The notes beneath the pieces were generated by a model. It searched no databases. It was not told where the DNA came from and saw only the letters and a program-made list of their open reading frames with translations. DNA of 64,000 nucleotides from Butyricimonas faecihominis (GTDB taxonomy: Bacteria > Bacteroidota > Bacteroidia > Bacteroidales > Marinifilaceae). Positions 8,047 through 18,900 of the stretch are shown here, one piece after another; within the stretch, counting starts at the first letter, position 1; each line of letters opens with the position of its first letter. The stretch covers positions 1,307,880 through 1,371,879 of the forward strand of contig NZ_AP028155.1 in the NCBI RefSeq assembly GCF_033096445.1, written 5' to 3'. The position numbers were made by a program, and so were the translations under genes.

Positions 8047-8087
8047 CAAATATTCCAAAACTCTATTTCATTTCACCAAAATATTCC

Positions 8088-8095
8088 TACTTTTG
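8088..8095 (+). promoter_or_regulatory. -7 promoter box for bcp
   Basis: TACTTTTG with a TTTC at 8065-8068 spaced 19 bp upstream. The ATG lies about 90 bp downstream at 8186, so the 5' leader would be about 80 bases. Confidence 0.5.
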
Positions 8096-8185
8096 TACAT
8101 AGACTACGGGAAAAGAAGTAAACAAGTTTTATTAAATCATAAATTGTTTATATTCCTTATCGTAAATCACTAATTATAAACGAAT

Positions 8186-8653
8186 ATGGCACCATTAAAA
8201 GAAGGAGATAAAGCCCCTTACTTCGAGGGCATAAATCAAGACGGGAAAAAAATCACGCTGGAAGATTTTAAAGGGAAAAAATTAATCCTCTATTTTTACC
8301 CGAAGGATAACACGTCGGGATGCACCGCGGAAGCATGTAGCTTGAATGACGGTTATTCTTCCCTCACGGAAAAAGGATTTGAAGTCGTTGGTGTCAGCCC
8401 CGATTCGGCAAGTTCTCACTTAAAATTCATTACCAAATACAACTTGGCTTTCAACCTAATTGCTGATACCGAGAAAAAGATACTGGAAACCTACGGTGTA
8501 TGGGCCGAAAAGAAATTATATGGCAGAACTTACATGGGAGTCGTTCGCACCACCTTTGTTATTGACGAGAACGGGATCATCGAAAAAGTGATCACGAAAG
8601 TAAACACGAAGGATCATGCGAAACAAATCCTTGAACAATTAAAAATAAAATAA
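8186..8653 (+). CDS. bcp: Thioredoxin-dependent thiol peroxidase (BCP/PrxQ)
   Basis: A 155-residue atypical two-cysteine peroxiredoxin that reduces H2O2 and organic hydroperoxides with thioredoxin as donor. The peroxidatic Cys46 lies in the TSGCTAEAC motif and the resolving Cys51 five residues later, the PrxQ arrangement. The Pro-x-x-x-Thr/Ser-x-x-Cys pattern (PKDNTSGC) and the later VRTTFVID strand are intact. Length is standard. It is followed by an intergenic repeat and then recA. Confidence 0.93.
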   Translation: MAPLKEGDKAPYFEGINQDGKKITLEDFKGKKLILYFYPKDNTSGCTAEACSLNDGYSSLTEKGFEVVGVSPDSASSHLKFITKYNLAFNLIADTEKKILETYGVWAEKKLYGRTYMGVVRTTFVIDENGIIEKVITKVNTKDHAKQILEQLKIK

Positions 8654-8654
8654 A

Positions 8655-8728
8655 GAACTCCTCCGGCCTTCGGCCACCTCCTTCTTCCCCTGCCTGAGGG
8701 GAAGTACCCCGAAGGGGGGAGGGAGTTC
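8655..8728. repeat. Intergenic palindromic repeat, short copy
   Basis: A 74-bp element bounded by GAACTCC and GGGAGTTC, with internal GGCC/TTCGGCC and CCCC/GGGG inverted pairs. Its reverse complement shares the order ACTCCCTCCCCC, CGGGGTACT, a hairpin, GGAGGTGGC and GGAGGAGTT with the larger element at 58821-59007. It lies 2 bp after bcp, so it may also serve as its 3' end hairpin. Confidence 0.7.
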
Positions 8729-8769
8729 AAATTTAAAATCTAAAATCTAAAATTTAAAATCAATAAATT

Positions 8770-9792
8770 ATGGCAAACACAGAAACTAATCAAGACAAGT
8801 TAAAAGCACTTCAACTTACCCTTGACAAGATCGAGAAGAACTTCGGTAAGGGGAGCGTCATGAAACTTGGCGATAATGTCGTGGAAGATGTTGCAGTGAT
8901 CCCTTCCGGCTCTATCGGACTGGACAGAGCATTAGGAGTAGGCGGATACCCGAAAGGCCGTGTGATCGAGATTTTCGGTCCCGAATCTTCCGGTAAGACC
9001 ACATTAGCCATCCATGCCATCGCCGAGGCACAAAAACAAGGCGGTATCGCGGCTATCATCGATGCCGAACACGCTTTCGATCGGTCATACGCAGAGAAAC
9101 TGGGAGTTGACGTGAACAATTTGTTTATATCCCAACCGGACAACGGGGAACAAGCCCTTGAAATCGCGGAGCAACTGATCCGCTCGGCAGCAATCGATAT
9201 TATCGTGATCGACTCCGTGGCCGCCCTAACCCCAAAAGCTGAAATAGAGGGAGATATGGGTGACAGCGTGATGGGATTACAAGCCCGTTTGATGTCACAA
9301 GCACTACGTAAATTAACAGGAACCATCAGCAAGACAAACACCTGCTGTATATTCATCAACCAGTTGCGTGATAAAATCGGTGTCATGTTCGGTAATCCCG
9401 AAACAACCACGGGTGGTAACGCGTTGAAATTCTATTCATCCGTGCGACTGGACATCCGTCGTGTTGGACAAATCAAAGACGGAGAGGAAATTTACGGTAA
9501 CCACACCCGCGTGAAAGTGGTGAAAAACAAAGTCGCACCTCCATTCAAGAAAGCCGAATTCGACATCATGTACGGGGAAGGTATCTCTCGTTCAGGCGAA
9601 ATCGTGGATCTCGGAGTTGAATATAACGTGATCAAGAAAAGCGGTAGCTGGTTCTCTTACGGCGAAAGCAAACTGGGACAAGGACGGGAAACCGTGAAAC
9701 AACTGGTGATGGATAACCCGGAACTGGCAGAAGAGCTTACCCAAAAAATCGTGGAAGCCATGGAAAACGGCGTACAACCGACAACGAAATAA
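8770..9792 (+). CDS. recA: RecA recombinase
   Basis: Homologous-recombination ATPase that forms filaments on single-stranded DNA and triggers LexA-type self-cleavage. At 340 residues it has the usual length for Bacteroidetes. Seen are Walker [10 protein letters not shown] (residues 70-78), the Walker [11 protein letters not shown] stretch, the conserved [16 protein letters not shown] segment, L1/L2 loops with [25 protein letters not shown] split over two motifs, and a short acidic-poor C-terminal tail. The start follows an AT-rich spacer at 8729-8763. Confidence 0.99.
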   Translation: MANTETNQDKLKALQLTLDKIEKNFGKGSVMKLGDNVVEDVAVIPSGSIGLDRALGVGGYPKGRVIEIFGPESSGKTTLAIHAIAEAQKQGGIAAIIDAEHAFDRSYAEKLGVDVNNLFISQPDNGEQALEIAEQLIRSAAIDIIVIDSVAALTPKAEIEGDMGDSVMGLQARLMSQALRKLTGTISKTNTCCIFINQLRDKIGVMFGNPETTTGGNALKFYSSVRLDIRRVGQIKDGEEIYGNHTRVKVVKNKVAPPFKKAEFDIMYGEGISRSGEIVDLGVEYNVIKKSGSWFSYGESKLGQGRETVKQLVMDNPELAEELTQKIVEAMENGVQPTTK

Positions 9793-9824
9793 GAAAATCG
9801 TGTAATAAAACAGCTAAAATTACA

Positions 9825-11900
9825 ATGAAAAATTATTTATGTTCTGCATTAGTCTTGTTGGCAATGGTGTCGTGTGACAGCAAGAAAGAGGCAGTAAAAC
9901 CAAGTTATAAAACACCGGATATGAAACTAGCATCCGACGTGATGACTCCCGAGGTGTTATGGTCATTTGGTAGAATCGGTAGCGTAAGCGTATCACCCGA
10001 TCAAAAAACACTCGTGTACGACGTGACTTACTTCAACAAGGAAGAAGATCGTTCATACAGTGACATCTACGTGATGAACCTAGCCGACGGTAAATCAAAA
10101 CAACTGACAGACACGGATTACAAGGAATTCGGAGAGACGTGGACTTCCGACGGTAAAATTGCCTTCATGTCCAGCAAATCCGGTTCCGTACAATTATGGG
10201 AAATGAATGCCGATGGTAGTGGGCTTACCCAGTTAACCAATATCGAAGGCGGTATCGGGGGCTTTATTTTCTCCCCGGACAAATCCAAACTTCTTTTCTT
10301 GAAAGACGTGAAACTGGAACAAGATGTTCACGATCTTCACCCCGATCTTCCGAAGGCAAACGCCCGCTTGATCGACGGTCAAGTATATCGTCACTGGAAT
10401 GACTGGGTAGAGGCTTACACCCATCCTTTCGTGGCAGATTACATCCCTGGCCAAATGGTTACCACGGGGAAAGACATCATGGAAGGAGAAAAATGGGAAT
10501 CACCCGTTCGTCCTTGGGGCGGTACAGAACAGATCACATGGACCAAAGACGGAAAAGGAGTAATCTACATGGCCCGTAAAAAAGAGGGAATCGCTTACAT
10601 GACTTCTACCAACACGGACCTCTATCTTTACGATTTGAATTCCGGTAAAACCCGCAACCTTACAGAGGGGATGATGGGTTACGATCAAAACCAAGTGATC
10701 TCCCCCAATGGAGAACTCATGGCTTGGGAAAGCATGGAACGTGACGGTTACGAGGCGGACAAAATTCGTCTATTCGTGATGAATTTGAAAACCGGGGAGA
10801 AAAAAGAATACACGAAAGATTTCGATCAAAATGTTGGGGCTCTCTCTTGGGGTGACGACAACACGATCTATTTCATTTCAGACCATCACGCTACGGACGA
10901 GATCTATCGGTTAACCTTGAATGACGGTGTTATCACCAAATTAACCGAAGGCGTACACAATTACACCTCGGTTATTCCCGTGAACGACTACCTCATCGCT
11001 ACCAAAGTATCTATGAGTCAACCGGCAGAAATCTACAAAGTTGACCCGAAAACCGGAAAAGACACCGAATTATCATTCGTGAACAAAGGGATTTTGGATC
11101 AATTAACCATGGGTAAGGTTGAATCTCGTTGGATCAAGACCACGGACAACAAACAAATGTTGACTTGGATCATCTACCCTCCCCACTTCGATCCGAACAA
11201 AAAATACCCGGCAATCCTTTATTGCGAAGGCGGTCCTCAAAGCACGGTAAGCCAATTCTGGAGCTATCGCTGGAATTTCCAGATGATGGCAGCCAACGGT
11301 TACATCATTGTTGCCCCGAACCGTCGCGGTCTACCGGGATTCGGGCAAGAATGGAACGAGCAAATCAGCGGTGACTACCCCGGACAAAACATCAAGGATT
11401 ACCTTTCTGCCATCGACGAGATGAAGCAAGAACCTTATATTGATGAAAACCGTTTAGGTTGCGTGGGAGCCTCTTATGGTGGTTTCTCCGTGTATTTCCT
11501 TGCCGGACATCACGACAAGCGCTTCAAAGCATTCATCGCTCACTGCGGTATCTTCAACATGGAAATGCAATACTACAACACCGAAGAGATGTGGTTTGCT
11601 AACTGGGATATGGGCGGCGCTCCTTGGGAAAAGAATAACAAGGTAGCTCAACGTACATTCGACAACTCTCCTCACAAATTCGTGGGAGAATGGGACACCC
11701 CGATCTTGGTTATCCACGGTCAAAAAGACTTCCGTATCGACGCCTCTCAAGGCATGGGAGCCTTCAATGCAGCCCGTATGCGTGGCATCCCGGCACAGTA
11801 CTTGTACTTCCCCGAAGAATGTCACTGGGTATTGGGTTGCCAGAACGGAATCCTATGGCAACGGACTTTCGCCTCTTGGCTGGATAAGTGGTTGAAATAA
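9825..11900 (+). CDS. S9-family prolyl oligopeptidase-type lipoprotein
   Basis: A 691-residue peptidase of the S9 family (dipeptidyl peptidase/acylaminoacyl peptidase group). The N-terminus is a lipoprotein signal ending at a Cys near residue 17 (LLAMVSC), so it is anchored in an envelope membrane. Residues about 45-420 form the WD40-like beta-propeller lid with repeated TPDGK/SPDK-type turns; about 430-691 form the alpha/beta-hydrolase. The catalytic Ser lies in GASYGG (about 550), Asp in GQKDFRID (about 634) and His in EECHWV (about 667). It likely trims proline-containing or N-blocked peptides. A clear terminator follows. Confidence 0.9.
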   Translation: MKNYLCSALVLLAMVSCDSKKEAVKPSYKTPDMKLASDVMTPEVLWSFGRIGSVSVSPDQKTLVYDVTYFNKEEDRSYSDIYVMNLADGKSKQLTDTDYKEFGETWTSDGKIAFMSSKSGSVQLWEMNADGSGLTQLTNIEGGIGGFIFSPDKSKLLFLKDVKLEQDVHDLHPDLPKANARLIDGQVYRHWNDWVEAYTHPFVADYIPGQMVTTGKDIMEGEKWESPVRPWGGTEQITWTKDGKGVIYMARKKEGIAYMTSTNTDLYLYDLNSGKTRNLTEGMMGYDQNQVISPNGELMAWESMERDGYEADKIRLFVMNLKTGEKKEYTKDFDQNVGALSWGDDNTIYFISDHHATDEIYRLTLNDGVITKLTEGVHNYTSVIPVNDYLIATKVSMSQPAEIYKVDPKTGKDTELSFVNKGILDQLTMGKVESRWIKTTDNKQMLTWIIYPPHFDPNKKYPAILYCEGGPQSTVSQFWSYRWNFQMMAANGYIIVAPNRRGLPGFGQEWNEQISGDYPGQNIKDYLSAIDEMKQEPYIDENRLGCVGASYGGFSVYFLAGHHDKRFKAFIAHCGIFNMEMQYYNTEEMWFANWDMGGAPWEKNNKVAQRTFDNSPHKFVGEWDTPILVIHGQKDFRIDASQGMGAFNAARMRGIPAQYLYFPEECHWVLGCQNGILWQRTFASWLDKWLK

Positions 11901-11921
11901 TAAAACCAAACAAATAAAAAG

Positions 11922-11955
11922 AATCCCACGGAGTATCAACTTCGTGGGATTTTTA
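11922..11955 (+). terminator. Intrinsic terminator after S9 peptidase
   Basis: AATCCCACG at 11922-11930 pairs with CGTGGGATT at 11943-11951, followed by a T-run. Confidence 0.8.
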
Positions 11956-12015
11956 CATGAAAACAGGAAGAAGTTTGCACGCACCAACATCCTTCTTCTT
12001 GTCATTCAACAAACA

Positions 12016-13287
12016 TTAAGCATCTAAATCAGCCATTTTCTGTTTTGCATATTGCTGCATTCTTTTATCCTGCACCTGCAAAGCCAGCATATAAGCATCT
12101 TTATAACATATCCTAGCATTTCCGAAATCTTTTACACTAGCACAACAATCACCTTTTGCTATCAAAGCTTGTAAACGAACGGCATCAGAAATATCTTTCT
12201 GTCCCAATACCACATCAACCCAAGCCGCACAAACAGTTGCCGCTTCTTCTGTCAATTTTCCTTCTGTAGCCCCCATCAATTCATTAATAGCATTATAAAG
12301 ATCTTCAGCAGAAAGTCTAGCTCCCAACAAATCAAAATACTCGTTTTTCAAACGTACATAAGCGTCTTGATTCTTATTACCAAAAAGAAGAAACAAACCT
12401 CCCGCTTGATAACGTAATAAAGTATCGGCTCCTATTTTACTTTCTACATAACTATAAACATACTTCATATCACCCGTTACCCGGGCTAAAGCTTTAACAT
12501 ACTCTTTATTGCCTGACCGAGCCATACTTAAGATCAAATTATTTTGAGCATCGAACAAATACTCGACCAAATATTTCTCCGGAACTTTCTCTTTACACCG
12601 TTCAAAATTGGCCACTAGATATTCTACAAGCGGATCCTTATCTGCCGGTGTTTTATTAAAATTCCGAACAATATTAAAATCCACAGAATTGAACATATTC
12701 TCTGCCCCGTTCTTTTCCACGTAAGTTGCGTAAATGTCTTTCAATTTTTTCATCCATCTTTCCCCTTCATCCCGAGGCATCATCGTGATAAAATAAGGAG
12801 CGTCAAACAATAATTGTTGTGCTTTAACCAGATCAAATTCTTTCAATTTACAAGCCTGAAACATCTCTTCCAATGTAGGAGCCTCCCCTGTTACAGCTTT
12901 CCCTAAACGTAACAAAATATCAGGTTTTATTCTATGGACAATGCGATAACGCTCCGTTTTTTTACTATCAAGTAAAATAACCATTGGAACAATATGTACC
13001 TCGTATCCCATGAACATATCCGTGTTATTATCGGCAGCATCAATCGCATAACACACGAAATGTTCATTATAAAATTCAGCCAATTCCACATTGGTAAACA
13101 CATCTTTTTCCAGTTGTTCACAAGAACCTCCTGCCATTTTAAAATACAACATGATTGGTTTGTTCTCCTGCTTTGCCAAAGCTTTCACTTCAGAAAAACT
13201 TCCTTCTGTAAACCGTATCCCTTGTGCATTCACTTGCTCTCCTACAAATAAAAGAAAGCATACTAATATTGAATTAATAATTTTCAT
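12016..13287 (-). CDS. Thioredoxin-like exported protein with degenerate active site
   Basis: A 423-residue exported protein: signal peptide to about residue 21 (ending VNAQ), a thioredoxin-like domain at about 25-130, then a long helical region that is probably TPR-like. The usual CxxC is reduced to a single Cys in AGGSC, and the cis-Pro strand reads VPMVILLD, so disulfide exchange is doubtful. It is the last gene of uptake locus 1, 66 bp beyond the small lipoprotein. Thioredoxin-like partners are common at the 3' ends of SusC/SusD operons in this group, but their role is not established; it may be a chaperone or a binding protein rather than an oxidoreductase. Confidence 0.7.
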   Translation of the reverse strand: MKIINSILVCFLLFVGEQVNAQGIRFTEGSFSEVKALAKQENKPIMLYFKMAGGSCEQLEKDVFTNVELAEFYNEHFVCYAIDAADNNTDMFMGYEVHIVPMVILLDSKKTERYRIVHRIKPDILLRLGKAVTGEAPTLEEMFQACKLKEFDLVKAQQLLFDAPYFITMMPRDEGERWMKKLKDIYATYVEKNGAENMFNSVDFNIVRNFNKTPADKDPLVEYLVANFERCKEKVPEKYLVEYLFDAQNNLILSMARSGNKEYVKALARVTGDMKYVYSYVESKIGADTLLRYQAGGLFLLFGNKNQDAYVRLKNEYFDLLGARLSAEDLYNAINELMGATEGKLTEEAATVCAAWVDVVLGQKDISDAVRLQALIAKGDCCASVKDFGNARICYKDAYMLALQVQDKRMQQYAKQKMADLDA

Positions 13288-13353
13288 TACATCATAATAT
13301 TAAAAGTTATCCCGCCAACAAGCGGGACAAACTCTTCTCTCCATATTTTCTTA

Positions 13354-13779
13354 TCACTCAACAATAAAAGTAAAGGCATCCTTAATCACCTGACTATATC
13401 CGGGATTAGAAAGACGAACAGAAACAACATAACGTCCCGGTTTGGCATTATTTTTCAAAGGGTACATCAAATATCCTCCCCCACGAATACTCAATTCCTC
13501 TTGAAACACCCTAGCAGCCTCTTCACCTAAAGAAGATGACACGGATTCCACGTCAAATTGAATTTGGGCGGTTCCCTCGTATCCTTGTAAATCAGTAGAA
13601 ATCCATGGAGCATTATACTCAATCCGCACCCGATCCTCTTCTGGATCCGGTATTTTACGAATTACCAGTGAATCCGGATCATAAGATGCATTTTCGGTAA
13701 CTAAAAAACCTACAGTCTGTTCATGGCAAGCCATGCAAAAACACGATATAATCGTAACTAAAATAAATAACACTTTCAT
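13354..13779 (-). CDS. Small exported lipoprotein, locus 1
   Basis: A 141-residue lipoprotein with signal peptide and lipobox around Cys21 (CMAC). ATG at 13779 is preferred to an upstream TTG because it gives a normal signal peptide. After the lipobox comes TVGFLVTENASYDPDSL, matching TIGFLNIEKAGYEIDSL in the gene at 49266-49796; both end in a GRYVVSVRLSNPGYS / GRYVISLTFSNEGYS strand. These are paralogous, probably Ig-like beta domains on the cell surface. They are the fourth gene of SusC/SusD loci 1 and 3. The binding target is unknown. Confidence 0.75.
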   Translation of the reverse strand: MKVLFILVTIISCFCMACHEQTVGFLVTENASYDPDSLVIRKIPDPEEDRVRIEYNAPWISTDLQGYEGTAQIQFDVESVSSSLGEEAARVFQEELSIRGGGYLMYPLKNNAKPGRYVVSVRLSNPGYSQVIKDAFTFIVE

Positions 13780-13797
13780 AAAATTCAATTTTTCAAA

Positions 13798-14424
13798 TTA
13801 TTCCTCTTGACCCAATGTAAAAGCATACTCCAATGCGTGTACGACACAATTATCCGGTTCTATATCTCCGGAGGCCACATTACACTTCTCGTTAGATTTC
13901 AAAAAATTCAAATAAATAGGACGAGCCGTATTTTCAGTCACACCACCAGCTTCCGGTATGATCGTATATATCCACACTTGAGTTCCCGCCAATGTTGTGT
14001 AAATCGTTCCTCCTGTGCCTAAGGTTTCATATTCAGAAGGTTCTCCCGGTACAACATCTTTCCTGTATATTTTACCATCAATAACATGTTGCAAAATAAT
14101 CCCACGACACCATTCCGGATCCAAATCTGCTATCGTCTTCCCTTCCGTTAACAAATAACGTCGTATAGAATGATTCGTTATTCCGAGAAAAGTGATCTCT
14201 TTATGCTCCGGATCTTTTCCTTCAAAAAGTTGTACCATATCTTCTCCGGAATGTCGCACAAATTCCACCATATAACTCCAATCATAAGGATGTGCCTCCA
14301 TATACTCCATCAAACTACCTTCAAAACGACCTTTACTCGTCCCCGTGTGGATAAAATTATCTTTCGTACAAGCTGTAAATAACAACCCACCAAACAATAC
14401 CATAAAACATATCGCTCTTTTCAT
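13798..14424 (-). CDS. Fasciclin (FAS1)-like lipoprotein, locus 1
   Basis: A 208-residue lipoprotein with lipobox near Cys19 (LFTAC). It has the FAS1 landmarks in degenerate form: an ILQHVIDGKIY segment at about 110-121 (H1/YH-like box) and NCVVHALEYAF at about 192-202, the usual end of FAS1 domains. It is paralogous to the protein at 49801-50442. It sits directly behind SusD with 26 bp spacing, so it is probably a surface-exposed accessory binding protein of the uptake complex. The FAS1 call rests on pattern reading only. Confidence 0.7.
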   Translation of the reverse strand: MKRAICFMVLFGGLLFTACTKDNFIHTGTSKGRFEGSLMEYMEAHPYDWSYMVEFVRHSGEDMVQLFEGKDPEHKEITFLGITNHSIRRYLLTEGKTIADLDPEWCRGIILQHVIDGKIYRKDVVPGEPSEYETLGTGGTIYTTLAGTQVWIYTIIPEAGGVTENTARPIYLNFLKSNEKCNVASGDIEPDNCVVHALEYAFTLGQEE

Positions 14425-14450
14425 CTCACTATTCTTTATAATAGGTTCTT

Positions 14451-15998
14451 TTATTTTATTTCATTCTGTCTCCTGTTCCAGTACACATTCTGACGCATCA
14501 AATCATTCTCTTCAAAATTTAATGAATTTATCATTAAATAAAGAGCCCCATCCTTAATGTCCTGATCCGAAAGTTTCGGATATGCTCCGGGCAACTCACG
14601 ACGGACGTAATCAACTCCATTCCGACGTACATCATAATAATAATGATCTTCCAGAAGCAATTCTTTCTCTCGTTCCCGGAAAATAGCCAATTGCAAATCT
14701 CCTTCCGCCGAGGTATAGTCATGCTCCCTATTCCCGTACGCTCGTTCACGAACTGTATTCAAATCCTCTGCAGCATTCTCTTTTCCTTGTCGAACCCGAC
14801 ACTCCGCACGCAACAATAAAATATCTGCCAAGCGATATTTAACCACATCCTGATTCAAGCCTCCGAAATAAGGAACCGGACGATCATCCGTATATGTATA
14901 ATACACATTACGATACTTGTACAAATAAGCTTTTTTAATCTTGCGATTATCACGCCCCTCCAAAATCACATCTCCGGGCTCCCGATGATCTGCAGCGACA
15001 GCCACAGCTTTTCCTGCCACATTTTTCAAGAAAACCGAATCGGCATCCATGCCCCAAAAATATGCATCCCGACGACGATCTTCCTTATCATACAACCTGT
15101 TCACTGTAGTTTTATAAATAGCCCACTCGCTTTCATCATCAATAATATCAGCATTCAATCTCAACGGAAATGTCACGAACGACCCTTTACCATATCCCAA
15201 AGTATTATCAACAGTACAAAGCATAATCTCCCATATACTTTCCTTACTATCTCGTATTAACGCCTCAGTACAAACAGCCTCGGGGCTCTCTACTAATTCA
15301 TAAAATCCCACTTTATTCTCGATAATCATCGTACAATATTCTTCCGCCTTCTCCCACAATTCCGGGCGTTCTCCCACAGATGCCCACCAAGCATAAAGAT
15401 ATGCCAATAAAGCCGAGACAGCCCCTTTACTAGCATATTGTTTGGATTCCCACGGAAGTTCACTCCAAATCGGAAGTTCCATAGCCAACAAAGCATACTT
15501 TTCCGCTTCCTTCAACACATCCTCCACGGGACTTTTGGCTAATTTCACAAAACTCGTACTTCCTTTTGTTATAGGTACCTCTCCCCAATTTTGGGCCAAT
15601 GCAAAATAGGCCACGGCTTTCGCAAAATAGGCTTGTAACACATAAGGACGAATCTCTTCCTCAGATATCTCGAAACGGAAAGCATTATCAATAATCAGAT
15701 CAGCCGCGTAAATCAAACTATAATATGATGACCAACTAACTTCCATATAACCGGGATCGAGATTCAAGTACCCGTCACTCTCTTCAAGATTATCAGCTAA
15801 ACGATTGATTTCCTCCCGACTTTTAGTCTGTAACATATTTCTCTCCAAATTATTCAATAAAGCTTCCGCATCCTGCTTCGTCCTGAAATAATTTGTATAT
15901 GTAGTACCATTCTCGGGAACAACATCTATCAAATCCCCACAGCCCACACAAAACAGGATAAAAAATATCCCTAAATGATATATACTTCTCATATTCAT
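14451..15998 (-). CDS. SusD/RagB-family surface lipoprotein, locus 1
   Basis: Substrate-capturing lid of a TonB-dependent uptake complex, 515 residues. A lipobox (CVGC) is at about Cys20. Family landmarks are the early NYFRTKQDAEALLNN-type helix, TPR-like helices in the N-terminal half with the AYFAKAVAYFALAQNWGEVP signature (spread over about 120-145), and the C-terminal DILLLRAECRVRQGKENAAEDLN and REREKELLLEDHYYYDVRR segments. The ATG at 15998 shares one base with the SusC stop (TAATG), indicating coupled translation. No glycoside hydrolase accompanies the pair, so glycan as substrate is not supported. Confidence 0.93.
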   Translation of the reverse strand: MNMRSIYHLGIFFILFCVGCGDLIDVVPENGTTYTNYFRTKQDAEALLNNLERNMLQTKSREEINRLADNLEESDGYLNLDPGYMEVSWSSYYSLIYAADLIIDNAFRFEISEEEIRPYVLQAYFAKAVAYFALAQNWGEVPITKGSTSFVKLAKSPVEDVLKEAEKYALLAMELPIWSELPWESKQYASKGAVSALLAYLYAWWASVGERPELWEKAEEYCTMIIENKVGFYELVESPEAVCTEALIRDSKESIWEIMLCTVDNTLGYGKGSFVTFPLRLNADIIDDESEWAIYKTTVNRLYDKEDRRRDAYFWGMDADSVFLKNVAGKAVAVAADHREPGDVILEGRDNRKIKKAYLYKYRNVYYTYTDDRPVPYFGGLNQDVVKYRLADILLLRAECRVRQGKENAAEDLNTVRERAYGNREHDYTSAEGDLQLAIFREREKELLLEDHYYYDVRRNGVDYVRRELPGAYPKLSDQDIKDGALYLMINSLNFEENDLMRQNVYWNRRQNEIK

Positions 15999-18900
15999 TA
16001 AAAATTAAGTGTTAAACCTAAAGTCCATTTCCGAGGTAAAGGGTATTCTCCACCTTGGTCCAATCCCGTGTATACGTTAATTACTTCCGGATTTTCGCCA
16101 GAGTAATTAGACCAGTAAAACAAATTCTCGCCTGTAGCAAAGAATCTCACACCTTTAAAACCAATCTTAGCTGCAATTACCTTTGGCAAATCATATCCCA
16201 ACGTGATTTGTTTCAAACTCATAGAATTTACCTTCTCAATATTCGAATCAAATAAATAATCCACGCTTGTTCCTATCCTTGGCAAATTGGCATCACACCC
16301 GGGTGCTGTCCAAAAACGATATTTCCGATAATCAAACATTTTAGGTCCCGGAGAATTTAATGACATGATTCGGCCATTTAAAATTTTCCTTCCCAAAGTA
16401 TAAACAAACAATAGATTTAACTCAAAACCTTTCCATTTTAACTCATGCACCCAACCACCATGAGCTAACGGCAATGCAGAGCCCGCAAAATATTTATCAT
16501 CTGTCCATATTTGGTTATCTCCGTTCAAATCCTTCAAGTTATAATAACCCACGTATCCACTTATTCCTCTATCCGTAGCAACTCCTCCCATAAAAACCTC
16601 GGCTCCGTTTGCCGTATAGTATCTTGGGATTTCATCCTCAGACTCATAAAAGCCATCAGAAGCGTACACGTAAATTCCATTCACCGGACGCCCAATGATA
16701 TGGTCGGCCAAATCTTTATTATTATTCGTTTTTTCCAAACGATTCCAGTTACGTGCGATATTAAATTTCGTACGCCAACTCACCTTACTCTCGCGCAAAA
16801 TATCACCTGTCAATTCCAATTCAATACCTTCATTGGAAATTTCCATACAATTTTCAGTACGACGCGGGAACGGGTACATTTGTCCAGCAGAAGGCAAACC
16901 AATATTATAAATCAAGCCACTTGTGTATTTATAGTAATAATCTAATTTGAAATTCAGACGGTAATTAAACATATCCATATCCAAACCAATATCGTATTGT
17001 TCTGTCTTCTCCCAAGTCAAATTAGGAGAAATCGGGGTATTGGTTGAAACCGCTGCATTCCCGTTAAACCCGTTCTTGGAAACCTGCATCAAACCATGAG
17101 CAAGATAAGCATCTGTAAATATCTGCCCGGAAGTACCGTAACTTGCCCGGAGTTTTCCCCAGTTCAACCAATTGGCCCATTTCATAAAAGGTTCTTCCGA
17201 AAAAGCCCATCCCACGGCAACAGATGGGAAATTTGCCCAACGGTTTCCTTCTCCGAAAGTGGAGCTTCCATCCCTACGGAATGTGGTCTCGAACAAATAA
17301 CGTTGTTTGAAATTATACCCCAAACGTCCGAAATAACTAACCATGATCTTTTCACTAAAATCTGAACTGTAAGTAGTAGTCGAAACCCACTGTTCGTTAC
17401 CATTTTTCCCATGATCCACAATAGAAGGTGCCTTACCCGGATCATAATAGTACACGTTATCACTAGCCCCATTCTTCCCGTAACCTCCTATATAAAAATA
17501 TTGATCTTTCGTAATATTCAAACCCAATAAAACATTAAACTTATGCTTCTCCTTTATAGTCAGGTCATATTCCAATAATTCATCTGTCGAAAGAGCTATT
17601 GTACGACTAATTGCTCCCTCGGATTTATTTTCATGATATTTCTCGTCCATCGTACTTGGTGTGAATAAATTCTTATTTCCCTGTGAAAAATCAATACCGG
17701 CAGAAGCAGAAAAAGACAACCCCTTCAATATTTCATATCTTCCAAAAACACTAACCATGGCACGATAGTCATCCGTCCGATCTCGTAAATCATGTACACG
17801 TTGTAACATTTCCTCTTCCAACTCTTTTGTTCCGGCGATATACGTCGGTTGACTTTTAGGATCAACAGACATTTTTTCGTACCGACTCTTATCCATCACA
17901 TTTTTCACGGCTTTATTCATCGTTCTGTCTACATACGACAAATAAATTCGAGTATCTAACTTAATCTTTTTAGTTAACTGGGCCGTTAAATTTGAAATCA
18001 AATTAGCACGAGAATACCCGCTGTTAACCATAATCCCCTTCTCGTCATAATAACCTATACCCACCATATATTGGAACTTATCCGATCCTCCAGATGCTTG
18101 AATATTTGCATTCAATACTTTACCAGTTCGAAAAGCATATTTATACCAATTTGTTTCACTATTATAATAAGGATCCAAACTATCTTGAAGTTTATAATTC
18201 AAATAAACATCACTTTCCCTACCTGATCCCCAAAATGAATCATAAGCTCCATTCGTATTCCACACATCTTCATAAGATGTCGGGTAATGTTGTTTATACA
18301 CGTCAAAATCAGAATAGTCACTTATATTACCTCTATAATTTCGAGCCATCAAGAGATCCAACCAACGTTCCATCCGTCCTCCCGTTTGCACGGGATACTC
18401 CATCAGTTGGGCCAAGGTATAAGAAACATTAGCCGAAAAAACCGCCTTACCTTCTTTCCCCTTTTTTGTCGTGACCAGAATCACACCATTACCAGCCCGC
18501 GAACCATAAATAGAAGCTGCTGCCGCATCTTTCAATACTTCAACAGACTCAATCATGCTTGGATCTAAATCCGCCAACGTGTTCGTTCCCGTTACCGGGG
18601 ACACGAATGAATGCATCGGAACCCCATCCACAACCCAAAGTGGCTGACCATCACTTGCCCCATCCACTAACAAAGAATTAAATCCACGGACAGCGATCAC
18701 GGATGCACTTCCCGGAGCCCCAGACTGTTGAATGATATTCACTCCTGCCAAACGTCCTTGCAACATACTGGCAATACTTGCCGCTGGAAGCTCTTTCATA
18801 TCCTCGGCTTTCACGGAAGAAATCGCACTAATCATTTCCCGCTTATTCTGAGTTCCGTAAGCACGAACAACGACCTCATCCAAATCCGCAATATCCTCTT

